Made by a program: the position numbers and the translations under genes. The notes beneath the pieces are model-generated. The model made no database searches, had not been told where the DNA came from, and saw only the letters and a list, made by a program, of their open reading frames with translations. From contig NZ_WVHL01000002.1 of the NCBI RefSeq assembly GCF_009861525.1, forward strand, positions 248,001-312,000: a stretch of DNA of 64,000 nucleotides, read 5' to 3'. The stretch is from Pseudomonas sp. LD120. GTDB taxonomy: Bacteria > Pseudomonadota > Gammaproteobacteria > Pseudomonadales > Pseudomonadaceae. Shown one piece after another: positions 36,406 to 43,931 of the stretch. How positions within the stretch are numbered: position 1 is the first letter of the stretch; each line of letters opens with the position of its first letter.

Positions 36406-37960
36406 CAAGAGCGGCCTCGTGCAGGTTCAGTGGACGCGCGGTGGTCAGCGTGGCGAGAGGCCCGGGATGGGGCAGGGGTGTGCTTTGGTAGTCCTTGAGC
36501 TGGAAGTGCTCCAGGGTCTTCTTGAAGCGCCAGGTGGAGCCGGGCCAGAGCGTGGTGTTCTGTCCACTGCGCGGGTCCAGATACCAGCTGCGGCAGCCGC
36601 CGGTGCTCCAGATGGCCCCGGCCAGGCGCCGTTGCAGACGCTGGTTGTACTGGCTCTCGACCTCGGGCTTGACCTCCAGACTGGCGATCTTGTCTTGGCG
36701 CATCCGGGCCAGGGCCTTGAGGATGTAGTCGACTTGGGCCTCGATCATCAGAATCATCGAGTTGTGCCCCAGTCCGGTGTTGGGACCGATGATCATGAAC
36801 AGGTTGGGAAACCCCGGCAGGCAGGTGCCCAGGTAGGCATGGGCGCCTTGGGACCAACTGTCCATCAAGTCCTGGCCTTGACGACCCAAGAGCAAGCCAC
36901 GGGGAATCGGGTCGGTGGCCTGGAAGCCGGTGCCGAAAATGATGCAGTCCACCGGGTGCCGCCTGCCGTCGGCGGTGATCAGCGCATCGCCGTCAATGCG
37001 CTGGATGGCGTCGGTGATGACCTCGACATTGCCGCGCGATAGCGCGGGGTAGTAGTCGTTGGCAATGAGGATGCGCTTGCAGCCGATGGTGTAGTCGGGC
37101 GTCAGCTTCTGCCGCAAAAGCGGATCGGCTACTTGCCTGCGCAGATGCCGCCAGGCCACGCGCTGCACCAGCTTCATCAACTGCGGCCGACGGGCGAAGG
37201 CGATCACTCGGCTTTCCAGGGCCCAATACAGTGCCGAGCGCACCAGACGCTGAGTGAACGGCAAGTGCTTGAAGGCCCAGCGCTCCAGGCGGCTGAGGGC
37301 GCGGTCGGGCTTGGGCATGATCCACGGCGCCGTGCGTTGGAAGAGTGTGAGCTGGGCCACGCGAGGAGCGATCTTGGGCACGAACTGGATCGCGCTGGCG
37401 CCGCTGCCGATCACCGCCACCCGTTTGCCTTGCAGGGCATAGCGGTGATCCCAGTGCTGGGAGTGGAAGTGTTTGCCGGTGAAGGATTCCATGCCGGGGA
37501 TCTGCGGGATCGCTGGGCGCGACAGGCCGCCCATGGCGGATATCAGCAACCGCGCGCTGGTTTGGTGGCCGTTGTCGAAACGCAGATTCCAACGCTGTGT
37601 GGTGTCATCGAAGACCGCCTGCTCCAGGCCCATGTTGAAGCGCAGAAAGGGCGCCAAGGCGAAGTCCCTGGCGCAGTTCTCTAGGTACTCGCGGATTTCC
37701 GCCTGGGGCGCGAACTGCCGGGTCCAGTTCGGGTTGGGCGCGAAGGAAAAGGAGTAAACGTGGGATTGCACGTCACAGGCGCAGCCAGGGTAGTGATTGT
37801 CGCGCCAGGTGCCTCCTAGGGAGGCGGCTCGTTCGGCGACAAAAAAATCGTCTATCCCAGCCTCTTTAAGCTTGATCGCCATGCACAGCCCGGCGAAACC
37901 GGCGCCGATGATGGCGATGTCAACGACCTCGGGGTCGTCGGGTGGCGAGTACGCATTCAT
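36392..37960 (-). CDS. Flavin-dependent monooxygenase of Baeyer-Villiger type
   Basis: The 522-residue enzyme has an FAD Rossmann motif (IIGAGFAGLCMAI), a GGTWRDNHYPGC block, the Baeyer-Villiger fingerprint FxGxxxHxxxW seen as FTGKHFHSQHWDH, and the NADPH motif IGSGASA. It inserts oxygen next to a ketone or oxidises a related substrate. The start at 37960 has GAGGT eight bases upstream. It heads a minus-strand operon with the dehydrogenase and the di-metal protein. Its position beside alkB suggests a role in alkane or fatty compound oxidation, perhaps subterminal, but sequence alone does not show this. Confidence 0.88.
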   Translation of the reverse strand: MNAYSPPDDPEVVDIAIIGAGFAGLCMAIKLKEAGIDDFFVAERAASLGGTWRDNHYPGCACDVQSHVYSFSFAPNPNWTRQFAPQAEIREYLENCARDFALAPFLRFNMGLEQAVFDDTTQRWNLRFDNGHQTSARLLISAMGGLSRPAIPQIPGMESFTGKHFHSQHWDHRYALQGKRVAVIGSGASAIQFVPKIAPRVAQLTLFQRTAPWIMPKPDRALSRLERWAFKHLPFTQRLVRSALYWALESRVIAFARRPQLMKLVQRVAWRHLRRQVADPLLRQKLTPDYTIGCKRILIANDYYPALSRGNVEVITDAIQRIDGDALITADGRRHPVDCIIFGTGFQATDPIPRGLLLGRQGQDLMDSWSQGAHAYLGTCLPGFPNLFMIIGPNTGLGHNSMILMIEAQVDYILKALARMRQDKIASLEVKPEVESQYNQRLQRRLAGAIWSTGGCRSWYLDPRSGQNTTLWPGSTWRFKKTLEHFQLKDYQSTPLPHPGPLATLTTARPLNLHEAALDEKL

Positions 37961-38227
37961 GGTGTGTACCTCGATTGTAGGGTGACGCCTGGGGTGACTT
38001 TCGTCAGTGAGTGAATGCTCAGGATTGCACAATTTAAAATAATGTTTTAAAAATAAATTTAAATAAATCACCTGAAAATGTCACTTACGCCAGCCACCTG
38101 TGGATGTTGCGAGGCTTATCCGGCTTGAGGATCAAGCGTCACAGGCAGTGCAAGGCCGCGGGCGGCAGCCACGGAGCCGGATCATCCTGATCCGGGACGG
38201 CGGCGCAGGGACGCAAGGGGACGGCTT
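37961..38227. promoter_or_regulatory. AT-rich divergent promoter region, BVMO operon / alpha/beta hydrolase
   Basis: These 267 bases separate the divergent monooxygenase and hydrolase genes. Bases 38026-38070 are very AT-rich (runs of TTTAAA and TTTTAAAAA), standing out from the GC-rich surroundings, and likely hold promoters in both directions. No specific operator could be assigned. Confidence 0.4.
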
Positions 38228-39223
38228 ATGCAAGGGCTGGTAGCGGTGACGGTATTGCTGGTGGTCAGCGGCATGCTCTGGGCGCTGAGCGCACGCATCA
38301 ACCGCCGGATTGAAAGCCAGGTGCCGATCAATGGGCGCTTTGTCGAGGTGGACGGAGAGCGCATCCACTACACCGACGAGGGCCGGGGCCCGGCGTTGCT
38401 GATGATCCATGGCTTGTCCGGGTGCGGGCGCAACCTCACGCATTCTCTGGCGCCGGCACTACGCCAGCAGTTCCGAGTGATCACCCTTGACCGGCCCGGC
38501 TCCGGCTATTCCACCCGGGCGCGGGGCGCGGCGGCGGACTTGCCGGCCCAGGCCGCCCTGATCGCCCAGTTCATTCGCACCCTGGACTTGGGCCAGCCGT
38601 TGGTGCTCGGGCATTCCTTGGGCGGCGCGGTGGCGTTGGCGCTGGCGCTGGATCACCGGCAATCGGTGTCCGGGCTGATCCTGGTGGCGCCGCTGACACA
38701 CCCGCAACGTTGGCTACCGTGGGTGTTCCTGTCCCTGGGCGTGCGTCCGGCGCTGTTACGCCGCTGGATGTCTCTGACCCTGGCGGCGCCTATGGCCATG
38801 CTCGGCCGTCGCAGCCTGGTCAAGGCGGTGTTCGCGCCGGATCCGGCACCTGAAGATTTCGCCGTGCGCGGTGGCGGACTGTTAGGCATGCGCTCGGACA
38901 ATTTCTATAACGCCTCCAGCGAGATTGCCGTGGTCAACCGCGCCTTGCCCGGCATGCTCAAGCGCTACCCCAGCCTGAGCTTGCCGGTGGGCCTGATTTA
39001 CGGTTCGGCGGACGCGGTGCTCAGCCACCGCAAACATGGCGAGTCGATGCAGGGCAAGGTGCCGGGCTTGTCACTGGAGATCGTTCCCGATCGTGGACAC
39101 ATGCTGCCCATCAGTGCCGTCGAGCGGGTGGTGGCCATGGTTCAACACGTGGCGTTGCAGGTCCAGCCGCAGCCCAGCGCCACCGTGCTGTCCCCGCCGT
39201 TCGCGGCGTCACGAGCAAGCTAG
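38228..39223 (+). CDS. Alpha/beta-fold hydrolase with N-terminal membrane anchor
   Basis: The 331-residue protein has an N-terminal hydrophobic anchor (residues 3-20), then an alpha/beta hydrolase domain. The oxyanion block is MIHGLSGCGRN, the nucleophile elbow is LGHSLGGAVAL, the acid is probably the Asp in YGSADAV and the base His in DRGHMLP. It is likely an esterase or lipase facing the periplasm. It lies upstream of alkB, in the position where an esterase gene is often found in Pseudomonas alkane loci, and is ended by a strong hairpin. Confidence 0.85.
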   Translation: MQGLVAVTVLLVVSGMLWALSARINRRIESQVPINGRFVEVDGERIHYTDEGRGPALLMIHGLSGCGRNLTHSLAPALRQQFRVITLDRPGSGYSTRARGAAADLPAQAALIAQFIRTLDLGQPLVLGHSLGGAVALALALDHRQSVSGLILVAPLTHPQRWLPWVFLSLGVRPALLRRWMSLTLAAPMAMLGRRSLVKAVFAPDPAPEDFAVRGGGLLGMRSDNFYNASSEIAVVNRALPGMLKRYPSLSLPVGLIYGSADAVLSHRKHGESMQGKVPGLSLEIVPDRGHMLPISAVERVVAMVQHVALQVQPQPSATVLSPPFAASRAS

Positions 39224-39310
39224 AGGCGTTCTCAGCGATGCTTTCGAGCGTTGCGCAATGACTCTGGCAGCAGTGGTAAACGCTTCACAGGCGACATTTA
39301 AAACAAGGCG

Positions 39311-39350
39311 AAAAAATAGTTGACGAGCTAACGAAGTCGGACTATTTTTT
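39311..39350. terminator. Intrinsic terminator between the hydrolase and alkB
   Basis: Perfect 10-base arms (39311-39320 and 39341-39350) pair as AAAAAATAGT with ACTATTTTTT around a 20-base spacer that itself contains GAC/GTC pairing. A run of T follows on the plus strand and a run of T also occurs on the minus strand, so it can work in both directions. It ends the alpha/beta hydrolase transcript and insulates alkB. Confidence 0.7.
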
Positions 39351-39516
39351 TAAAAAAATGTTTTGAATGTTTTTTTTGAAAGTGCAATTGAGCGATTAAA
39401 ATAATGAAAATAACGCCATTACACGTTTCTGTTTTTGCATCTCTTCAGGCTCCTTGCAGCGCACCCGCGTTGTCTCTTTTCCTATCCAAGTCGACGACTG
39501 TTGTACGGAGGCTGCC
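39351..39516 (+). promoter_or_regulatory. alkB promoter region with operator-like 14-mer
   Basis: The AT-rich segment ahead of alkB holds poly-A and poly-T runs and, at 39358-39371, ATGTTTTGAATGTT. The reverse complement of that 14-mer shares 10 of 14 bases with the site upstream of the exporter operon (56635-56648). GGAGG lies five bases before the alkB ATG. A regulatory role for the 14-mer is a hypothesis. Confidence 0.35.
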
Positions 39517-40809
39517 ATGACGGTTTCCGTGGCGGTCCCCGGCGTTTGGACCGACAGCAAGCGTCACTTGTGGTGGCTCGGCACCTTGCCGATGATCACG
39601 CCTTTGCTGGCCGGGCTGTTCGCGCTCACCACCGGTGTCCAAGTGTTCTGGTGGAGCGGGGTGGTGGTGATTTTCGGCCTGATTCCCCTGATCGACGGCC
39701 TGCTGGGGGAGGACGCCAGCAACCCGCCGGAGTCCGCCGTACCCGATCTGGAAAAGCAACCCTACTACCGTTTTATCGTCTACACCTGCGCCATGCTGTC
39801 CGTGCTGTCGCTGGTGGTGACTGCGTGGATGGCCATCGATGGCGTCGACTGGATCATCGCCGGTGGTCTGTTGCGCCTGAGTGAGCAACTGCACCTGCAA
39901 GGCAGTCTGGCGAGTTTTGCCGCCTTTCTTACCGAGCGCGGGCAGGTGCATGGCAGCGTGGGCGGGTTCACCTACCTGGGCATGGCCATGTCCACTGGCG
40001 CGGCCACCGGCATCGCCATCAACATCGCCCATGAACTGGGGCACAAGAACCGTGGGATGGCCAAGTTCCTGGCCAAGCTGGCGTTGGCCTCGACCTGCTA
40101 CGGGCACTTTTTTGTCGAACACAATCGTGGCCATCACGTTCGCGTGGCGACGCCGGAAGACCCTGCCAGTTCGCGTCTGGGCGAGTCGTTCTGGCGTTTC
40201 CTGCCGCGCACCGTGTGGTTCAGTCTGCGTTCAGCCTGGCACTTGGAAAGCGCGCGGCTACACAAGCTCGGCCTGCCAACCCTGCACTGGAAGAACGCGG
40301 TACTCAGCGCCTGGCTGTACAGCGTGGTGGTGTGGGGTGCACTGATTGTCTGGCTGGGCGCGGCGGTGATTCCGTTCCTGCTGATCCAGGCCGTCTACGG
40401 TTTCTCGCTGTTGGAAGTGGTGAACTACGTCGAGCACTACGGCTTGCTGCGCCAGAAACTGCCCAATGGCCGCTACGAGCGTTGCTCGCCACGCCACTCC
40501 TGGAACAGCAACCGCATCGTCACCAATATCTTTCTGTTCCAACTGCAGCGCCATTCCGACCATCACGCCAACCCGACTCGTTCCTACCAGGCTTTGCGGC
40601 ACTTCGACGAATCGCCACAGTTGCCTTACGGCTACGCCACCATGATTGTCTGGGCCTATGTGCCGGCGCTTTGGCGGCGGATGATGGACCACCGGGTCCT
40701 GGCCCACTACTCCGGAGATGTCCGACTGGCCAACCTGCATCCGGCCAAACGCGCGGAACTGCTCAAGCAATACGGTTTTACCGACAGCCATTCAGACACC
40801 GTTCTTTAG
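39517..40809 (+). CDS. alkB: AlkB, membrane alkane 1-monooxygenase
   Basis: The 430-residue integral membrane diiron enzyme has all histidine boxes of AlkB: HELGH at 172-176, HNRGHH at 202-207 (preceded by Glu), the NYVEHYG box with His307, and HSDHH at 346-350 in LQRHSDHHANPTR. It hydroxylates the terminal carbon of medium-chain n-alkanes in the inner membrane using electrons from rubredoxin. No rubredoxin or rubredoxin reductase gene is in this window, so electrons must come from elsewhere. The ATG at 39517 is set by GGAGG five bases upstream. It is followed by two Pra-type genes and a FadL-type porin gene. Confidence 0.96.
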   Translation: MTVSVAVPGVWTDSKRHLWWLGTLPMITPLLAGLFALTTGVQVFWWSGVVVIFGLIPLIDGLLGEDASNPPESAVPDLEKQPYYRFIVYTCAMLSVLSLVVTAWMAIDGVDWIIAGGLLRLSEQLHLQGSLASFAAFLTERGQVHGSVGGFTYLGMAMSTGAATGIAINIAHELGHKNRGMAKFLAKLALASTCYGHFFVEHNRGHHVRVATPEDPASSRLGESFWRFLPRTVWFSLRSAWHLESARLHKLGLPTLHWKNAVLSAWLYSVVVWGALIVWLGAAVIPFLLIQAVYGFSLLEVVNYVEHYGLLRQKLPNGRYERCSPRHSWNSNRIVTNIFLFQLQRHSDHHANPTRSYQALRHFDESPQLPYGYATMIVWAYVPALWRRMMDHRVLAHYSGDVRLANLHPAKRAELLKQYGFTDSHSDTVL

Positions 40810-40949
40810 TTGTACTGCTCACCCCTTCAAATGGCGGTGAAGCCTGCGCTCGCCTGCGATTTGCCTGCTTGAACGCTGAGCAGGGCAAGACAGAAGTCCT
40901 TGAACACGTTGACCGACAACAACAATAAGCAACTGTAAGGAAGTCTCGG

Positions 40950-41441
40950 ATGACTATTTCACCTCTGTTTGCTGTGCGTCTGTTTGTACCCCTGGTGGGT
41001 GTGGCGTTGATGGGCGCAGCGCAAGCGGCGCGCATCGAACCGGCGAATACCGCGTTCACCGCCAAGGGCCCCATCAGCTTTGCCAAAAGCATCATCAATG
41101 CCGACTGCACCATCGAGGTCAGCGGCAAGGTCAGCCCCGATGGCAGCTTTGCCAGCGTCGAAAAAGTCGACTTCAGCGGCGGCCTCAAGTGCGGTCAGGT
41201 GGAGGCCACGCACCTGCCCTGGACGCTAACCGCCAAGGATCAAACCAGCGGTGCCATGGCAGGTATTCAAGTCACCGTGCACGCCCCCTTTGTGGGCGGC
41301 GATTGCGGGCCGAGTACCGCCGAAGGCCGCTGGAACAACAGCACCGGAAAACTCGAAGCGACCCAGGTCAGCCTCGACGGTGGGTGCACCATCAAGACCG
41401 TATCGATCCAGATGCCGCCGACCTTCCGGGTCGAGCCCTGA
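40950..41441 (+). CDS. PraA/PraB-type exported alkane-oxidation protein, copy 1
   Basis: The 163-residue protein has a clear signal peptide (MTISPLFAVRLFVPLVGVAL, cleavage near AQAA). The mature domain has four cysteines in the contexts NADCTIE, GLKCGQV, GGDCGPST and GGCTIKT. The same order occurs in the next gene, so the two are paralogues. Pra proteins of P. aeruginosa are secreted proteins reported to stimulate hexadecane oxidation. AAGGAAG lies ahead of the ATG. It is 140 bases after alkB and probably co-transcribed. Confidence 0.82.
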   Translation: MTISPLFAVRLFVPLVGVALMGAAQAARIEPANTAFTAKGPISFAKSIINADCTIEVSGKVSPDGSFASVEKVDFSGGLKCGQVEATHLPWTLTAKDQTSGAMAGIQVTVHAPFVGGDCGPSTAEGRWNNSTGKLEATQVSLDGGCTIKTVSIQMPPTFRVEP

Positions 41442-41574
41442 AACGACACGTATCCGCTCATTGGCTAGCAGATTTGGCTGGAAAGGGAAGCTCGGTCGCA
41501 GTTCTCCGTGTTGTCTCACACAAGGCCATTACCCCCGGCGAAATGAATCGCCATACATGTGAGGAAAAACAACA

Positions 41575-42081
41575 ATGAAAGGCATCAAAACTCTCGTGTC
41601 CGCCACCGCCATCGTTGCCTGCCTGGGCGCCGCTTCCATGGCCAGTGCTGCAACCATCGCGATCGACGGCGCCAATCCAAATGGCCCATTCACCACGCCA
41701 GGCGGCACCATCACCGTGCGTTCGCCTTCGTCGTTCAACCAGCCGGTGACGTGCAATATCAACTTCAGCGGGAACATCGCCGGTGGCGTGGCCACCATCA
41801 CCGGGGCGACCGTCAGTGGCAGTAATGCCCTGTGCAACCTGCCGAAGATCACCGGTTTGCCATGGGTGCTGAGCGCCTCCAGCACCACCGCCGGTACCGT
41901 GACCAACGTCGGCTACACCATTTCCTTCTTCCCTGCCACCAACTGCGGTCCGACCACCATCAACGTGGCCTGGAGCAACGCGACTCACTCCCTCAGCCTG
42001 AGCTCGCCTCAGTCGCTGGCAGGGGGCTGCTCCGTGGATGTTCTGAACGCCAAACCGTCGCCACAGGTCAGCGTGATTTAA
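41575..42081 (+). CDS. praB: PraB-type exported alkane-oxidation activator, copy 2
   Basis: The 168-residue protein has a signal peptide ending near ASMASA. The mature part is Ser-, Thr- and Ala-rich and shares with copy 1 the four-cysteine order (VTCNINF, ALCNLP, TNCGPTT, GGCSVDV), the LPWVLS block near the second cysteine and a W-SNAT segment. It best fits what I recall of PraB, the alkane oxidation activator. Its secreted form could help emulsify or bind alkanes at the cell surface; this is family knowledge, not visible in sequence. Confidence 0.85.
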   Translation: MKGIKTLVSATAIVACLGAASMASAATIAIDGANPNGPFTTPGGTITVRSPSSFNQPVTCNINFSGNIAGGVATITGATVSGSNALCNLPKITGLPWVLSASSTTAGTVTNVGYTISFFPATNCGPTTINVAWSNATHSLSLSSPQSLAGGCSVDVLNAKPSPQVSVI

Positions 42082-42203
42082 GCCGCACCAGGAACCAAGG
42101 GCTGATCACCCGCTGAAGGACGCCGCCTCGCAAGGGGCGGTGGTCTGCGGGCAAGGACTGCCCTGCTGTGCAGGTTGCTATGAATAATAATAAGGAGTGG
42201 GGC

Positions 42204-43652
42204 ATGAATAATAAGAAACAACAGCTACAGGTCGCGGTTGCACTGGCTATTTTGGGGAGCTTCAGCGCGATCGGTACGGTACAGGCAGGTGGCTTTAGCA
42301 CGCCGACCTACGGTGCCCCCGGATGGGGGCGGGCCTTTGGTGGTGGTTCATTGTTCAAGAATGACCCCAGTGCGGCCTACAACAACCCGGCGGCGATGGC
42401 GTTCATCGATCAGAACGTGGCACAGATGACGGTCGACTATGCCCGCATCAAGATGAAGTACAAAGGCGACGCCTACGACTATCAAGGCAATCCCGCGACC
42501 ACCTTGCCCGTGGACGCGTCCGGCACCCCCACCGGTGGTCCGGTTCCCCTGGACGGCAATGGTGGCCAGGGTGGTTTCACCGCGTGGCTGCCCACCGGTT
42601 TCATGGTGATACCGATCAACGATCGGTTCGCCTTCGGCCTGAGTCAGGTGGTGCCCATGGGCATGCGCAGTACCTGGGACAACGACAACTCCAAATTCCG
42701 TGATTTTTCGGTCGACACCAAGATTGAGACCGTGGGCCTGACCGGCTCGCTGTCGTTCAAGGTCACTGACGACTTTTCCCTCGGGGCCGGGCTGATCGTC
42801 CAGCACAGCAAGGGTTTCGTCAGCCAGAACCTCAACCTTACCGGCGCCGCCGCAGTCTCCCCTGGCCTGGGTGGGATTCCTCTGCCATCGGGGGTAGGGG
42901 CGAACCTGATGCGGGTCAAGGTGGACAATACCTCGGTGGGCTGGTTCACCGGCGTGGTCTGGAAACCCACCGACCGCGATACCCTGGGCTTGAACTATCA
43001 CGCCAAGATCAAGAACAAGATGGAGGGCAAGTACAGCATCCGCGCCGACGCGGTAGGGCGCCAGTACATGACCCAGCCGGCCGGGCCCAATGGTGAAAGC
43101 CTGGTGGAACTGGCCTATCCCGGCCTCAAGCTGAACCCGGATGGGGCCAACGCCAGCACTCAATTGGACATTCCGGCCTCCGTCGGGCTGGACTGGGTGC
43201 ACGTGTTCAATGACCGCTTTACCCTGGGCGCCAGCGTGCTCTGGACGCAATGGTCCTCGTTCAAGGACCTGACCTTGAAGTCCGATGGCAACACCCTGGT
43301 GTCCATCCCGTACAACTACAAAGACACCATGATGTATTCCCTGGGCGGCGATTACCGATTCACCGATCAGTTGACCCTGCGCGCCGGTGTCGCCTTCGAC
43401 GAGACCCCAACACGCAATGCCACCCGCGACCCGCGGATTCCGGACAACGATCGCTGGTTCACCTCCCTGGGCTTTGGTTATGACATCAAGGCGATTCCGG
43501 GCTTGACCATTGACGGTGCCTATTCCCGGCAGTTCGTCAAGCAAGCCAGGATCAAGACCCAGAACGTCGATCGCCTCGGTGCCTCACGCCTGGATGGCAA
43601 GGTCGATGCCAAAGGCGAGGTGGTCAGTCTCTCCGCGACCTATCACTTCTAA
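42204..43652 (+). CDS. FadL-family outer-membrane hydrocarbon/fatty acid channel
   Basis: The 482-residue protein has a signal peptide followed at once by the FadL hatch domain (AGGFSTPTYGAPGWGRAFGG, with DPSAAYNNPAAMAF), then alternating amphipathic strands of a 14-stranded barrel, ending in the aromatic residues SATYHF that target outer-membrane proteins. AAGGAG is six bases before the ATG at 42204, which was chosen over upstream in-frame starts. In this locus it probably admits alkanes or fatty acids across the outer membrane, taking the place that AlkL has in P. putida GPo1. Confidence 0.9.
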   Translation: MNNKKQQLQVAVALAILGSFSAIGTVQAGGFSTPTYGAPGWGRAFGGGSLFKNDPSAAYNNPAAMAFIDQNVAQMTVDYARIKMKYKGDAYDYQGNPATTLPVDASGTPTGGPVPLDGNGGQGGFTAWLPTGFMVIPINDRFAFGLSQVVPMGMRSTWDNDNSKFRDFSVDTKIETVGLTGSLSFKVTDDFSLGAGLIVQHSKGFVSQNLNLTGAAAVSPGLGGIPLPSGVGANLMRVKVDNTSVGWFTGVVWKPTDRDTLGLNYHAKIKNKMEGKYSIRADAVGRQYMTQPAGPNGESLVELAYPGLKLNPDGANASTQLDIPASVGLDWVHVFNDRFTLGASVLWTQWSSFKDLTLKSDGNTLVSIPYNYKDTMMYSLGGDYRFTDQLTLRAGVAFDETPTRNATRDPRIPDNDRWFTSLGFGYDIKAIPGLTIDGAYSRQFVKQARIKTQNVDRLGASRLDGKVDAKGEVVSLSATYHF

Positions 43653-43669
43653 GGGTAAAAGCTTTACCC
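43653..43669 (+). terminator. Hairpin directly after the FadL-type gene
   Basis: GGGTAAA and TTTACCC arms (43653-43659 and 43663-43669) close a 3-base loop immediately after the stop codon. No U-tract follows, so it may protect the message end or act as a weak terminator before fadE. Confidence 0.45.
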
Positions 43670-43931
43670 ACGCCTCGAAGCGACGACAGTACGAAGGGAT
43701 TTCGCCACTGTCGTTGGAAGGCCGGGTCGCCTCAGGCCCTGTCTTGACTTGCCTTTCTTCCTCACCCTGGCTGACCGCGTTTCAGCCGTTGTGCGTTGCT
43801 GAAAGGGGTCAAAAAAATATTTAAAAATAAAATTTGAAACGTCTTTGTTTCCTTTGTAGGGTGATCGTCAAGGGGCCGGCATAACGCCCAGGTACCCGGA
43901 GGTTGTCTGGTTAGAACAAGAGAGGTTTTCC
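43670..43931 (+). promoter_or_regulatory. fadE promoter region with dyad and operator-like 14-mer
   Basis: Bases 43808-43836 are AT-rich. GAAAC (43836-43840) and GTTTC (43847-43851) form an inverted repeat with a 6-base spacer, resembling fatty-acid-responsive operators of the PsrA kind, whose half-site is G/CAAAC. The overlapping 14-mer at 43829-43842 shares, as reverse complement, 9 of 14 bases with the site before the TetR gene at 56873. GAGAGG precedes the fadE ATG. Binding is hypothetical. Confidence 0.4.
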
